A DNA stretch of 64,000 nt from Pacificispira sp040217575 (GCA_040217575.1 JAVJPW010000008.1:145475-209474), one strand, 5' to 3'. Shown: positions 45,617-55,601, counted from the stretch's first letter. Notes: generated by a model from the sequence alone, not told the origin. Translations and numbers: made by a program.

Positions 45617-47125
45617 ATGAGTGATCTTCTGACCCGTGAGGAATACGCCGCAATCGCCGCGGAAATCGATTATCCCAGGGCGGCTTTCATCGATGGAAAA
45701 TACCGCAAGGGCAGCGGTGGGAAGCTGACCACCGTAAACCCGGCAACCGGTAAAACCATTGTCGAAATCGCCGCCTGCGATGCGAAAGACGTCGACTTCG
45801 CGGTCAAAAAAGCGCGCGAAGCCTTCGAACAGGGACACTGGTCGAAACGCCACCCCGCAGAACGCAAGGATATCCTGATCCGGCTGTGCAAACTGATCAC
45901 GCGAAATCGCCGCGAACTGGCGGTCATGGAAAGCGTCGACAGTGGAAAGCCGATCCGCGACTGCGAGACGATCGATATTCCGGAGACAATCCATTGCATC
46001 AAATGGCACGCCGAAGCGGTCGACAAGATCTATGACCAGACGGGCCCCAGCGGCGATGACGCGATTTCCATGATCGTGCGGGAACCTGTCGGCGTTGTCG
46101 CCGCGGTCCTGCCGTGGAATTTCCCGCTTCTGATGCTGGCATGGAAAATCGGTCCGGCTTTGGCCGCCGGTAATTCCGTCATCGTCAAGCCGGCGGAACA
46201 GACGTCGCTGACGGCGCTGCGCGTTGCCGAACTGGCGCATGAAGCGGGTATCCCCCGCGGCGTATTACAGGTTCTGCCGGGCGACGGGCCGTCCGTCGGG
46301 GAACCGCTGGGTCTGCATCCGGACGTGGACATGGTCAGTTTCACGGGATCCACCGAAACCGGGCGCCGCTTCCTGCGTTATGCCGCCGACAGCAATCTTA
46401 AGCGTGTCGTTCTGGAATGCGGCGGCAAGAACCCGGCCATCGTCCTGGACGACGCGGAAGACCTGGACCTGGTCGCGGGCCATGTGGTCAACGCCGCGTT
46501 CTGGAATATGGGTGAAAACTGTTCCGCCAATTCACGCCTGATTGTCCACCGGGCGGTGAAGGACGACCTGATGAAACGAATCGTTGCACGCGCACGGGAC
46601 TGGAAAACCGGCGACCCGTTGGACCCGGCAAACCATCTGGGCGCGCTGGTCGATGCGGATCATTGCAAGAAGGTCGCATCCTATCTGAAGACCGGAAAGA
46701 AGGGACCGGAAGCGTTGATCGGCGGCAAGGCCAAAGGCGCCTTTGTAGAGCCGACCATCTTCGACGGGGTCAAACCCGGCGACAAGCTGGCACGCGAAGA
46801 AATCTTCGGTCCCGTTCTGTCGGTGATCACGGTGTCGTCCATGGAAGAAGCGATCGAGGTCGCGAACGACACCGACTACGGTCTGGCCGCGTCCGTCTTT
46901 ACCGCGAATGCAAAACGCGCGATCCGTGCTGCACGCGCCATCCGTGCCGGAACTGTCACCGTCAACTGCTATGGGGAAGGCGATATCTCTACCCCGTTCG
47001 GCGGCTATAAGCAGTCCGGCTTCGGTGGACGGGACAACGGTCTTCACGCCCATGATCAATACACGGAAGTGAAGACTATCTGGATCGACCTCAGCGATTC
47101 AGCGCCGGGGGAGAGCGTGGAATGA
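45617..47125 (+). CDS. NAD(P)-dependent aldehyde dehydrogenase (betaine/aminoaldehyde type)
   Basis: A 502-residue aldehyde dehydrogenase with the complete catalytic set: PWNFPLLMLAWKIGPALAAGN (Asn of the oxyanion hole), SFTGSTETGR, Glu267 in LECGGKNP and the nucleophile Cys302 in GENCSANSR. It is most like betaine-aldehyde or gamma-glutamyl-aminobutyraldehyde dehydrogenases. In this operon it would oxidise an aldehyde released by amine oxidation. It starts 1 base after the DapA-family stop and overlaps the MttB gene by 4 bases. Confidence 0.92.
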   Translation: MSDLLTREEYAAIAAEIDYPRAAFIDGKYRKGSGGKLTTVNPATGKTIVEIAACDAKDVDFAVKKAREAFEQGHWSKRHPAERKDILIRLCKLITRNRRELAVMESVDSGKPIRDCETIDIPETIHCIKWHAEAVDKIYDQTGPSGDDAISMIVREPVGVVAAVLPWNFPLLMLAWKIGPALAAGNSVIVKPAEQTSLTALRVAELAHEAGIPRGVLQVLPGDGPSVGEPLGLHPDVDMVSFTGSTETGRRFLRYAADSNLKRVVLECGGKNPAIVLDDAEDLDLVAGHVVNAAFWNMGENCSANSRLIVHRAVKDDLMKRIVARARDWKTGDPLDPANHLGALVDADHCKKVASYLKTGKKGPEALIGGKAKGAFVEPTIFDGVKPGDKLAREEIFGPVLSVITVSSMEEAIEVANDTDYGLAASVFTANAKRAIRAARAIRAGTVTVNCYGEGDISTPFGGYKQSGFGGRDNGLHAHDQYTEVKTIWIDLSDSAPGESVE

Positions 47126-48690
47126 ACGCCGTCGCGGAAACCGAACCCCGCGCAGCGCGGCGCGGCGGGCGGCTGGCACGGCGGGAATTGCGGACCGACC
47201 GGGCCAGCAGTTCCAGGATGCTGCCCGCCCTGAAGCGGAACCTGCCCCTGGTCGAACCGATGGACCAGGAACAGGTGGAACGGATCGACAATGCGTCCAT
47301 GGCGATCCTGGAAGATGTCGGCGTCGTCTTCCGCGACGACCAGGCGCTGGCGGACTGGCGCGGCGCAGGGGCAAAGGTGGTTGGCGACCGTGTCTATCTG
47401 GACCGGCATATGGTGCGGGATCTGATTTCGACGATCCCCGAAACCTTCACGCTTCACGCGCGCAATCCGGCAAACAGTGTGCCCTTGGGCGGGCCGCATT
47501 CGATTTTCGTGCCCATGACAGGTGCACCCTATCTGCGCGACCTGGACGATGTGCGGCGATACCCGACACTGGACGACCTGGCCATGTTCCACAAACTGGC
47601 GCACGTATCCCCCGCACTGCATTCATCCGCCCATCATATCGTGGAACCGATGGATCACGTGATATCGCACCGGCATCTGCGCATCACCTATTCATCCATG
47701 AAGTATTCGGACAAGATCTTCATGGGCATGACGACGTCGCCGAAGAATGCCGAAGATGTCCTGGACATGTGCGCGATCCTTTTCGGGGACGAGTATCTGG
47801 AAACCCATCCGGTCGTCGTCGGCAACTGCAACGGCAACTCGCCGCTGGTCTGGGACGAAGTGATGTTGGGTGCCATGCGCGCCTTCAACAAACGGAACCA
47901 GCCGGTTCTTTGCTCACCTTTTGTATTGGGCGGTGCAAACACACCGGCATCGACCGCGCCGGCCGTTGCGCAACTGAATGCGGAGGCGCTATCGGCACTG
48001 GCCTATACCCAGGTGGTGCGCAAGGGCTGCCCAGCGATCTACGGCCATTACCTGTCGACCGTGTCGATGCAGTCGGGTGCACCGATGGCCGGCACACCGG
48101 AAATCAGCCTGATGAATTTCATGATCGGCCAGATGGCGCGGTACTATCGCGTGCCGTGGCGCACGTCGAACACGCTGGGCGGCGCAAAGACATTCGACGC
48201 ACAGGCCGGATACGAAAGCGCCTGGACCCTGAATGCCGTCCTCATGGCCGGGGCAAACTACATCTGGCATTCCGCCGGCTGGAACGAAGCAGGCATGCAT
48301 TGTTCCGTCGCCAAATTTATCGTCGATGCGGAACAGTGCGCCATGGGTCACCGGATGGCGAGCGGCATAAACTGGGACGATTTCGACGAAGCATTGACCG
48401 CCGTGCGCGATGTCGGGCCGGGCGGCCATTATCTGGGCCACCCGCACACACAGGCGAATTTCCAGCGCGCTTTCTTCATGCCGAAATTGTTCGACAATAA
48501 TTCCATCGAACAATGGATCGCCGAAGGCAGCGTCGAAATCACCGCCCGGGCGCTGAAGGAAGCCCGTGCCATGCTGGACGCCTATGAGGAACCCAGGCTG
48601 GACGAAGCGAAGAATGAGGAACTCCTGGACTATATCGCGCGCCGCGAACGGGAAATTCCCGCCGTGGACGCCCTGAACAACGAGCATTGA
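47122..48690 (+). CDS. MttB-superfamily methyltransferase (non-pyrrolysine type)
   Basis: A 522-residue protein of the trimethylamine/glycine betaine:corrinoid methyltransferase superfamily. Characteristic segments are LLSTIP-like VRDLISTIPETFTLHARNP, FVPMTGAPYLRDLDDVRRYPT, PLVWDEVMLGAMRAFNKRNQPVLCSPFVLGGANTPA and LGHPHTQANFQRAFFMPKLFDN. The pyrrolysine position is not an amber codon: the frame runs through uninterrupted. Non-Pyl members demethylate quaternary amines such as glycine betaine. No corrinoid protein gene is in the window, so the partner must be elsewhere. Confidence 0.88.
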   Translation: MNAVAETEPRAARRGGRLARRELRTDRASSSRMLPALKRNLPLVEPMDQEQVERIDNASMAILEDVGVVFRDDQALADWRGAGAKVVGDRVYLDRHMVRDLISTIPETFTLHARNPANSVPLGGPHSIFVPMTGAPYLRDLDDVRRYPTLDDLAMFHKLAHVSPALHSSAHHIVEPMDHVISHRHLRITYSSMKYSDKIFMGMTTSPKNAEDVLDMCAILFGDEYLETHPVVVGNCNGNSPLVWDEVMLGAMRAFNKRNQPVLCSPFVLGGANTPASTAPAVAQLNAEALSALAYTQVVRKGCPAIYGHYLSTVSMQSGAPMAGTPEISLMNFMIGQMARYYRVPWRTSNTLGGAKTFDAQAGYESAWTLNAVLMAGANYIWHSAGWNEAGMHCSVAKFIVDAEQCAMGHRMASGINWDDFDEALTAVRDVGPGGHYLGHPHTQANFQRAFFMPKLFDNNSIEQWIAEGSVEITARALKEARAMLDAYEEPRLDEAKNEELLDYIARREREIPAVDALNNEH

Positions 48691-48694
48691 TCCG

Positions 48695-49432
48695 ATGCCC
48701 AATCTGACCGGAAAGAAAGTCCTGATCACCGGTGCCGCGGGCGGCATGGGAAAGGCTATGGTGCGGCGTTTCCAGGCGGCAGGCGCACTGGTCTGCGGCA
48801 CGGACATTCAAACCGACGGGATCGAAGGTGCGGAGGCGGTGATTGCCGGGTCGTTGACCGACAAACCCTTTGCGGACAGCCTGCCGGAAACCGCGCAGGC
48901 CGCACTGGGCGGGCTGGATATTGTCGTCAACAACGCAGGACTGATGCGCCGTGGCGTCATAACCGATGCGACGGACGAAGATTTCGAACTGTCCTATGCC
49001 GTCAATGTCGAAGCACCGTTTCGCATCTGCCGGGCGGCCATCCCCATCCTTAACGCGGCGGGCGGGGGTGCCATCGTTAATGTGGCGTCCTGCTGGGGTG
49101 TGCATCCGGGTCCGGGCCATCCAATCTATATCTCTACAAAGGCGGCGCTGGCATCGCTGACGCAATGCCTTGGGCGGGATCATGCCCACCAGGGCATTCG
49201 CGTGAACGCCGTCTGTCCGAACGAAGTCGATACGCCGATGCTGCGGACCGGGTTCCAAATTCGCGGACTGGACCCCGAAAACGGTATCGCGGAACTGGAC
49301 CGGTCGGTGCCGCTGGGTCGCATCGCCCAACCCGAAGACATTGCCGACGTCGCTGTCTTTCTTGCATCCGACGACGCGCGATACATGTGCGGTGCACTGG
49401 TCGAAGTCAGCGGCGGAAAGGCCGTCGCATGA
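48695..49432 (+). CDS. Short-chain dehydrogenase/reductase, first copy
   Basis: A 245-residue SDR. The cofactor loop is ITGAAGGMGKAM, the Asp at the end of beta-2 (CGTDIQ) favours NAD, and NNAG and the catalytic Ser/Tyr/Lys set (NVASCWG, YISTK) are complete. VCPNEVDTPM replaces the common PG motif, which may alter lid binding. It lies 4 bases after the MttB gene and overlaps the second SDR by 4 bases. Substrate is probably a hydroxy or keto intermediate of the operon's pathway. Confidence 0.88.
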   Translation: MPNLTGKKVLITGAAGGMGKAMVRRFQAAGALVCGTDIQTDGIEGAEAVIAGSLTDKPFADSLPETAQAALGGLDIVVNNAGLMRRGVITDATDEDFELSYAVNVEAPFRICRAAIPILNAAGGGAIVNVASCWGVHPGPGHPIYISTKAALASLTQCLGRDHAHQGIRVNAVCPNEVDTPMLRTGFQIRGLDPENGIAELDRSVPLGRIAQPEDIADVAVFLASDDARYMCGALVEVSGGKAVA

Positions 49433-50163
49433 ACCGCCTGGACGGGAAAATCGCCCTTGTCACCGGCGGCCGGTCAGGGATCGGTCTTGCCTGTGCGACG
49501 GCGTTCGAAGCGGCCGGCGCGCGCGTGTTCACGGCCCAACGCGGCGACGGGCCCGTCGGACGGACAATCCATGCGGACCTGTCCGACCCCAACGCGCCAC
49601 GCGTGATTGTCGACCGCATCCTCACAGAAGGCGGTGGGATCAATATCCTGGTCAACAATGCCGGCGTAATGGAAGAAGGCACGGTTGAGGAGATGGACCC
49701 TGAAGCCTGGTCACGGACCATCGCCGTCAACCTGACTGCGCCCTACCTTCTGATGCGCGCGGCGATGCCGGCCCTGCGAAAGTCAAAAGGCGCAATCGTC
49801 AACATCGGGTCGATCGAAGGGCTGGGAAGCAATCCGCGTCACCCCGCCTATTGCGCGTCCAAGGCGGGCCTGCACGGGCTGACCCGCGCGGTCGCCATCG
49901 ACCACGGACCGGACGGCGTTCGTTGCAACGCGGTCGCGCCTGGATGGATTGACACAGATCTTAATACCGCATTTGCGGAAAATATGCCGGACCCGACCGC
50001 ATTTCGCGCCGGCCTGTCCAAAATCCATCCGGTCGGCCGAACAGGCACGCCGGAAGACGTCGCAGCGCTGGTCGTCTGGCTGTCTTCCGACGCGGCGGCC
50101 TTTGTCACCGGTCAGGTCTGGACCGTGGACGGCGGGCGCATGTCGAAACTGAGCCTGCCATGA
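49429..50163 (+). CDS. Short-chain dehydrogenase/reductase, second copy
   Basis: A 244-residue SDR with VTGGRSGIGLA (cofactor loop), NNAG, NIGSIEG (Ser) and YCASK (Tyr, Lys). VAPGWIDTDL is the usual PG lid. It is not a close copy of the first SDR, so the two probably catalyse different steps. The ATG at 49429 gives the usual MNRLDGKIALVTGG start and an ATGA overlap with the previous gene. The next gene also overlaps by ATGA. Confidence 0.88.
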   Translation: MNRLDGKIALVTGGRSGIGLACATAFEAAGARVFTAQRGDGPVGRTIHADLSDPNAPRVIVDRILTEGGGINILVNNAGVMEEGTVEEMDPEAWSRTIAVNLTAPYLLMRAAMPALRKSKGAIVNIGSIEGLGSNPRHPAYCASKAGLHGLTRAVAIDHGPDGVRCNAVAPGWIDTDLNTAFAENMPDPTAFRAGLSKIHPVGRTGTPEDVAALVVWLSSDAAAFVTGQVWTVDGGRMSKLSLP

Positions 50164-51494
50164 TGGCAAAGCGGCTTCCGAAGGATCCCGGCCCCGCGGC
50201 CTGGAACGAAATTCTTCCCGCTGCGGAGCCATACCCGTCCCTTGGGGCGAAGACGACTGCGGACTGGCTTGTGGTGGGCGCGGGCTTTGCGGGGCTGTCC
50301 GCGGCGCGGCGATTGAACCAGATCCGGCCGGGCGACCAGATCGCGGTGTTGGAAGCATCGCGCGTCGCCCACGGTCCTGCCGGCCGAAATTCCGGTGTGA
50401 TGGTCGACCTGCCCCATGACCTGGCATCCGACGATTATGGCGGGACCACAGAAGTCGACCGGATACAGATTCAACAAAACCGCGCCGCCATCGACTTCGC
50501 CTGGGATGCGGCGCGGGAATACCACATGCCCGAAGAAGCGATACGCCGGTCCGGCAAGATCAATGCGGCGGCCACAAAAAAGGGCACGCGCCATAACCGG
50601 GACTATGCCGAACATCTGCGCCGTCTGGGGGAACCAAGTGAGTTTCTGGATGCCCGGCAAATGCAGGAAATCACTGGATCCACGTTTTTCGAAAGCGGGC
50701 TCTTTACGCCGGGTACCGCGATCCTTCAGCCGGCGCTCTATATCCGTTCCCTCGCCGCGGGGTTGGTTTCGAACCGGGTCAGGATTTACGAACGGTCCCC
50801 GGCTCTGTCCCTGAACCGTGAAAACGGCACCTGGGTTGCCCGCACGCCGGACGGTGCGGTCTATGCGCCAAAGGTTATTCTGGCGGTAAACGGGCATGCC
50901 GAAAGTTTCGGCCTTTATGCCGGCCGCCTGATGCATGTCTTCACTTATGCCTCCATGACGCGTGCGCTGACGGCGGCAGAGGTAAAGCGTCTTGGCGGGC
51001 GTCCGAACTGGGCCGCAACCCCGTCCGACCCGATGGGAACGACCGTGCGCCGTATCTCGGGCGTTGGCGGCGACCGCATCGTAATCAGAAACCGTTTTAC
51101 CTTTGACCCGTTGATGGAAGTAAGCGACGCGCGCATCCGCGACGTGGGCCGCAACCACGACCGGTCTTTTGCCGCGCGTTTCCCCATGTTGAACGGGGTC
51201 GCTATGGAATACCGCTGGGGCGGGCGCCTCTGCCTTAGCTGGAACAACGTTCCCGCCTTTGGTGAGGTTGAAGACGGGCTTTATGCCGCCTGTTGCCAAA
51301 ACGGGCTGGGCACCACGAAAGGAACGTTCGGCGGCATGATGGCGGCCGAACTTGCGGCAGGCCAAAAAAGCGATGCGCTGGATACGATCCTGAATCAGGA
51401 CGGGCCCAGAAAACTGCCGCCTGCGCCCCTGTCCACCATCGGTGCGACCGCTCAGATCCGGTATCGCGAATGGATGGCCGGGCGGGAGCTATAG
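50160..51494 (+). CDS. FAD-dependent amine oxidoreductase (DAO family)
   Basis: A 444-residue flavoprotein with the dinucleotide loop VVGAGFAGLSAARR (38-51) and AVLEASRVAHGPAGRNSG, which marks the DAO/gamma-glutamylputrescine oxidase-like group. C-terminal ACCQNGLGTTKGTFGGMMAAELAAG is the second FAD-contacting segment. Such enzymes oxidise secondary or tertiary amines, releasing aldehyde or demethylated amine, which fits a pathway with an MttB methyltransferase and an aldehyde dehydrogenase. It is the last gene of the operon and converges on matB. Confidence 0.87.
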   Translation: MMAKRLPKDPGPAAWNEILPAAEPYPSLGAKTTADWLVVGAGFAGLSAARRLNQIRPGDQIAVLEASRVAHGPAGRNSGVMVDLPHDLASDDYGGTTEVDRIQIQQNRAAIDFAWDAAREYHMPEEAIRRSGKINAAATKKGTRHNRDYAEHLRRLGEPSEFLDARQMQEITGSTFFESGLFTPGTAILQPALYIRSLAAGLVSNRVRIYERSPALSLNRENGTWVARTPDGAVYAPKVILAVNGHAESFGLYAGRLMHVFTYASMTRALTAAEVKRLGGRPNWAATPSDPMGTTVRRISGVGGDRIVIRNRFTFDPLMEVSDARIRDVGRNHDRSFAARFPMLNGVAMEYRWGGRLCLSWNNVPAFGEVEDGLYAACCQNGLGTTKGTFGGMMAAELAAGQKSDALDTILNQDGPRKLPPAPLSTIGATAQIRYREWMAGREL

Positions 51495-51512
51495 AAGCCC
51501 GCTATCACGGTC

Positions 51513-53024
51513 TTACGCGAACGTATCCTTGAACCGATCGCGCAGCATGTTCTTCTGGACTTTCCCCATTGTGTTGCGCGGCAGTTCGTCCAGCGTGAAA
51601 TAGGCCTTCGGCTGTTTGAACCGGGCAAGCGACCCGGCAATCGACTTTTCAATTGCCGCCGTATCCGGACCTGCACCGCCGTCCGGGACCAGGACCGCAA
51701 CCACCCCTTCGCCGAAGTCGGCATGGGGTACGCCGACGACCGCCGATTCCTTCACCCCGGGTTGGTCGTCCAACAGCAATTCGATTTCCTTCGGATAGAT
51801 ATTGTACCCGCCGGAAATGATAAGGTCCTTCGACCGGCCGACGATCCGTACATAACCATCCGAACCGATCTGCCCCAGATCGCCGGTGCGGAAGTACCCG
51901 TCCGGACGAAACTCCTCCTTCGTCTTCTCCGGCATGTTCCAGTATCCCTTAAAGACGTTGGGACCCTTCACCTCTATCTCCCCGACATCGCCGTCGGGCA
52001 CGGCAGCGCCCGTTTCCGGATTGACGATCCGCAGGCTGACATCCGGCAGAGGGAAGCCGACAGTTCCGGCCTTTCTTTCCCCATCGTAGGGATTGGACGT
52101 GTTCATATTGGTTTCCGTCATCCCGTATCGTTCCAGGATACGGTGCCCGGTCGCCGCTTCGAACTGTGTGTGAACCTCTGCCAGAAGCGGTGCGCTTCCT
52201 GAAACGAACAGCCGCATGTGGGCGGTCAGTTCCTTCGTAAAACGCGGGTCACCCAAAAGCCGGGTATAGAAGGTCGGAACGCCCATCATCGACGTTGCCT
52301 TGGGCATCATGTCGATCATCTGGTCCAGGTCGAATTTCGGCAGAAAGATCATCGATCCGCCGACCGACAGCATCACATTGGTCGCGACGAAAAGTCCGTG
52401 CGTGTGGAAGATCGGCAGTGCATGCAGCAGCACATCGTCCTTTGTGAACCGCCACAGGTCCGCCAGCGTCAGCGCGTTGGACAGCAGGTTGTCCTGTGTC
52501 AGCATCGCGCCCTTGGACCGACCCGTCGTCCCGGACGTATAAAGGAACGCCGCCAGGTCATCGGGCCCGCGGGCGATTGTTTCGAATTCGGAAGGCGCGC
52601 GCCCAACCGTATCCGCGAAACTGCCGGAGCCATCTGGATTGAGGGACAGAAAGCGTATTCCGTCACCACCGATTTTTTCCGCCAACGCGTCGATCTTCGA
52701 CCCATCGCCCAGTACGACGGACGCACCGCTGTCCGATACGAAATAACCGACCTCATCCGCCGTGTAGGCGGTATTGAGCGGCAGGAAGACGACGCCCGCA
52801 CGGATGCAGGCAAAAATCAGTGTCAGCGCGTGCGGCGATTTTTCCAGCTGCAGTGCCAACCGGTCCCCGGGCTTCAGACCCAGGGACGAAAGGGCCGCCG
52901 CAAAGCGGCCGGTCGCGTCGTGGAACTCTCCATAGGAAATGACGGTTCCGTCAGGCAGATGCAGAAACGGCGCGGCACTGCCCGCGGCCCCGGAAAGCAG
53001 CTTGTCGAATAAATGGTTGGCCAT
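51513..53024 (-). CDS. matB: Malonyl-CoA synthetase
   Basis: A 503-residue ANL ligase that makes malonyl-CoA from malonate, CoA and ATP. The start ANHLFDKLL, the P-loop YTSGTTGRSKG (162-172), MGVPTFYTRLL and the signature RFKQPKAYF with catalytic Lys488 in NTMGKVQKNM resemble MatB closely. The malonyl-CoA decarboxylase and TRAP genes upstream confirm the role. It starts 3 bases after the decarboxylase stop. Confidence 0.92.
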   Translation of the reverse strand: MANHLFDKLLSGAAGSAAPFLHLPDGTVISYGEFHDATGRFAAALSSLGLKPGDRLALQLEKSPHALTLIFACIRAGVVFLPLNTAYTADEVGYFVSDSGASVVLGDGSKIDALAEKIGGDGIRFLSLNPDGSGSFADTVGRAPSEFETIARGPDDLAAFLYTSGTTGRSKGAMLTQDNLLSNALTLADLWRFTKDDVLLHALPIFHTHGLFVATNVMLSVGGSMIFLPKFDLDQMIDMMPKATSMMGVPTFYTRLLGDPRFTKELTAHMRLFVSGSAPLLAEVHTQFEAATGHRILERYGMTETNMNTSNPYDGERKAGTVGFPLPDVSLRIVNPETGAAVPDGDVGEIEVKGPNVFKGYWNMPEKTKEEFRPDGYFRTGDLGQIGSDGYVRIVGRSKDLIISGGYNIYPKEIELLLDDQPGVKESAVVGVPHADFGEGVVAVLVPDGGAGPDTAAIEKSIAGSLARFKQPKAYFTLDELPRNTMGKVQKNMLRDRFKDTFA

Positions 53025-53027
53025 GGC

Positions 53028-54287
53028 CTAACCGTCCTTGGGAATGAGCTTGGTCGCCCCGTTGTTCAGCGAGCGGACCTCTTGCGAGGCAACGATCTCA
53101 CGCGCGGTGGCGAACCGTTCATGGTTGGCGGAAATGTCCTTCAGGACATAGCGATAGTTGACCATGGCGCCGCCGGACTGGGCCATGCCCTTTTCCGACG
53201 TATCGGCCCCGGCGTGGACCGCATGAATCATGGCCCCGTTGCCCAGGTGGAACCTGGCGACCGGATCCCGGGGAGACCCGTCGTCCCGACGCGCCGACAG
53301 AAGATAATGCGCGCCCAGCGCCTTCAGCCGGTCTGCGTTTTCGACTTCCTTGTCGCAGCCGATTTCCTTCAACCATTTCATCAGGCCGGGGATGGGCGAC
53401 AGGGTCACGAACGTCTTCAGCCCTGGCAGTTCAACCGACAGGTCGGCCACCACCTGTTTGATCAACGAATTGCCGAAGGAAATGCCCGCCAGACCGGACT
53501 GGCAGTTGGAAATCGAATAGAACACGGCCGTATCCGCCTTGTCCGCCGCAAGAAGTGTCCGGTCTTCGGCCAGGACATTCTGGATCGACCCCGGGACGCC
53601 CTTGGTCAGCGCGACTTCGACAAAGATCAGCGGTTCGTCCGGCATGGCCGGATGGAAGAACGCGAAACACCGCCGGTCCGACGGCTGGAGCCGCCGGCGC
53701 AGGTCGTCCCAACTGTCGATCGCGTGCACCGCCTCATAGGCAATGATTTTTTCCAGGATATGGGCCGGGGTTTCCCAACTGATCGGTCGCAACACCAGAA
53801 AACCGCGGTTGAACCACGACCTGAACAGATGCAGGAAATCGACGTCGACTTCCGCAAGCGCCGGATTATTCTTGGACAGTCGGTAAAGGTCCTGGCGCAT
53901 GGCGACAAGGCGGCCCGTGGCGCCCGGCACCTGGTTCAAACGTCGGATCAGTTCCTGGCGGTCCGGTTCCGTCGCATCCCGAAGCGCGTTGTAATTCCGT
54001 TTCGTCGGATCCTTGGAATAGGCATCCAGCGCCCCACGGACGGCGGCGGGGTCAACGCTCATCTTCTGCGCCATGTGGGTGAAAAACGCCTGCTTGTCGG
54101 TATCTTCCAGGTCCGCATACCGATCCAGCAGGTGGGTTGCGATGGCACGGCCGGATATTTCACCCTTACTGCCGATCAGTTCGTCGGCAAGGTTTTCGAT
54201 ACCCAGCTTTTCCAGCCTGCGGTCGGAATCGCCGCTTCGGTAACGCTGTTCCCATATTGTCGATAACAGGTCGGCAAGAAGGCTCAT
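53028..54287 (-). CDS. matA: Malonyl-CoA decarboxylase
   Basis: A 419-residue decarboxylase that turns malonyl-CoA into acetyl-CoA and CO2. The catalytic Ser297 is in LSPIPG and His347 in RFHLGNGA, the pair known from the human enzyme. IFVEVALTKGVPGSIQ and FYSISNCQSGLAGISFGNSLIKQ are further conserved blocks. It lies 3 bases after the TRAP large-permease stop, so transport, activation and decarboxylation form one operon. Confidence 0.94.
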   Translation of the reverse strand: MSLLADLLSTIWEQRYRSGDSDRRLEKLGIENLADELIGSKGEISGRAIATHLLDRYADLEDTDKQAFFTHMAQKMSVDPAAVRGALDAYSKDPTKRNYNALRDATEPDRQELIRRLNQVPGATGRLVAMRQDLYRLSKNNPALAEVDVDFLHLFRSWFNRGFLVLRPISWETPAHILEKIIAYEAVHAIDSWDDLRRRLQPSDRRCFAFFHPAMPDEPLIFVEVALTKGVPGSIQNVLAEDRTLLAADKADTAVFYSISNCQSGLAGISFGNSLIKQVVADLSVELPGLKTFVTLSPIPGLMKWLKEIGCDKEVENADRLKALGAHYLLSARRDDGSPRDPVARFHLGNGAMIHAVHAGADTSEKGMAQSGGAMVNYRYVLKDISANHERFATAREIVASQEVRSLNNGATKLIPKDG

Positions 54288-54290
54288 TTC

Positions 54291-55601
54291 CTATCCATCC
54301 ATCACAGCACTTGGCAGCCATGTCGCGAGTTCGGGGAAGATGCACAGGATGATGATCGCCACCACCATGCATCCCACGAACGGAAGTGAGCCTGAAAGAA
54401 TTGTTTTCAATGGTATGTCCGGCGCAATGCCGTTGATGACATAAAGATTTAATCCGACCGGTGGGGAAATCAGTCCGATTTCCATGTTGATCGTCAGCAC
54501 GACCGCGAACCAGATCGGATCGAACCCGGCCGCCGTGATGATGGGCAGCAGGATCGGCGCCGCCATCAGGATGACCGCGACCGGCGGCAGGAAGAACCCT
54601 GCCACCAGAAGGAACAGATTGACCGCCAGCATCAGGACCCAGCGATTGACATCCAGCGTTCCGATCCATTCGGCAATCGACTGGGTAATGAACAGGCTGG
54701 ACAGCATATAGGAAAACACGCCCGCCGCCGCGATGATGAACAGGATCATCACGCTTTCCTTAGTGCTGTCCCGAAGAACCACCCACAGTGCGCGCGGGTC
54801 CCAAAGCCGGTAAATGACAACCGCCATCACCAGACACAAAAGCGCGCCGACCGCGGCGGTTTCGGACGGTGTCGCAACACCGCCATACATGGCGTAGAGC
54901 ACGCCCAGGATGATCAGAATGAACGGCAGAACCCGGGGCAGGATTTCAAAACGCTGACGCCAGCTGTACCGCCCGGCGCTTAACATGGACGCATTACCGG
55001 ACCGCCAGGTCGAATACAGTGACCAGGCCATGAAAAGCCCGACCAGCAAGATGCCCGGCAATACCCCCGCCAGGAACAGGCGGCCGATCGATGTTTCCGT
55101 CGCGATGCCATAGACGATCATGGTGATTGATGGCGGGATCAGAATACCCAACGTCCCGCCAGCCGCGATGGACCCGGCCGCCACCCCGTCGGGATAGCCG
55201 CGCTTTCGCATTTCGGGGATGCCCATCTTTCCGATCGCCGCACAGGTCGCGGGGGAAGACCCGGACATGGCCGCAAATAGGGCGCAGGCGCCAAGATTGG
55301 AGACGACAAGTCCGCCCGGCACCCTTGTCAGCCAGCGTTCCAGCGCCTCATACAGGTCCGCCCCGGCGCGGGTGGATGCAATGGATGCCCCCATGATGAT
55401 AAACATCGGGATCGACAGAAGCGCGAAATTGTCCAGCTTGCCGTACAGAATTTCCGGCATCAGTTCCAGCGACCGCGCGCCGTCGAATATCAACAGGAAC
55501 GCCGCGGAGACGATCAGAAGACCGATGGCCACGGACACGCCGGAAAACAGAACGACGATTGTCGCCACCGCAACGATAAGACCAAGCAGAAGGGGGTCCA
55601 T
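54291..55601 (-). CDS. TRAP transporter large permease (DctM type), probably for malonate
   Basis: A 436-residue protein with about 12 membrane helices. PMFIIMGASIASTRAGADLYEAL, AMSGSSPATCAAIGKMGIPEM and AGGTLGILIPPSITMIVYG are DctM hallmarks. The ATG at 55601 overlaps the small-permease stop (TGATG) and matches the family N-terminus. Driven by a sodium gradient, it forms the channel of the TRAP system. Malonate as substrate is inferred from matAB. Confidence 0.92.
   Translation of the reverse strand: MDPLLLGLIVAVATIVVLFSGVSVAIGLLIVSAAFLLIFDGARSLELMPEILYGKLDNFALLSIPMFIIMGASIASTRAGADLYEALERWLTRVPGGLVVSNLGACALFAAMSGSSPATCAAIGKMGIPEMRKRGYPDGVAAGSIAAGGTLGILIPPSITMIVYGIATETSIGRLFLAGVLPGILLVGLFMAWSLYSTWRSGNASMLSAGRYSWRQRFEILPRVLPFILIILGVLYAMYGGVATPSETAAVGALLCLVMAVVIYRLWDPRALWVVLRDSTKESVMILFIIAAAGVFSYMLSSLFITQSIAEWIGTLDVNRWVLMLAVNLFLLVAGFFLPPVAVILMAAPILLPIITAAGFDPIWFAVVLTINMEIGLISPPVGLNLYVINGIAPDIPLKTILSGSLPFVGCMVVAIIILCIFPELATWLPSAVMDG

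Noticed and set aside
47122..48690. Pyrrolysine (amber) readthrough in the MttB-family gene
   Set aside because: The frame is continuous over 522 residues without an in-frame TAG, so it is the non-pyrrolysine type.
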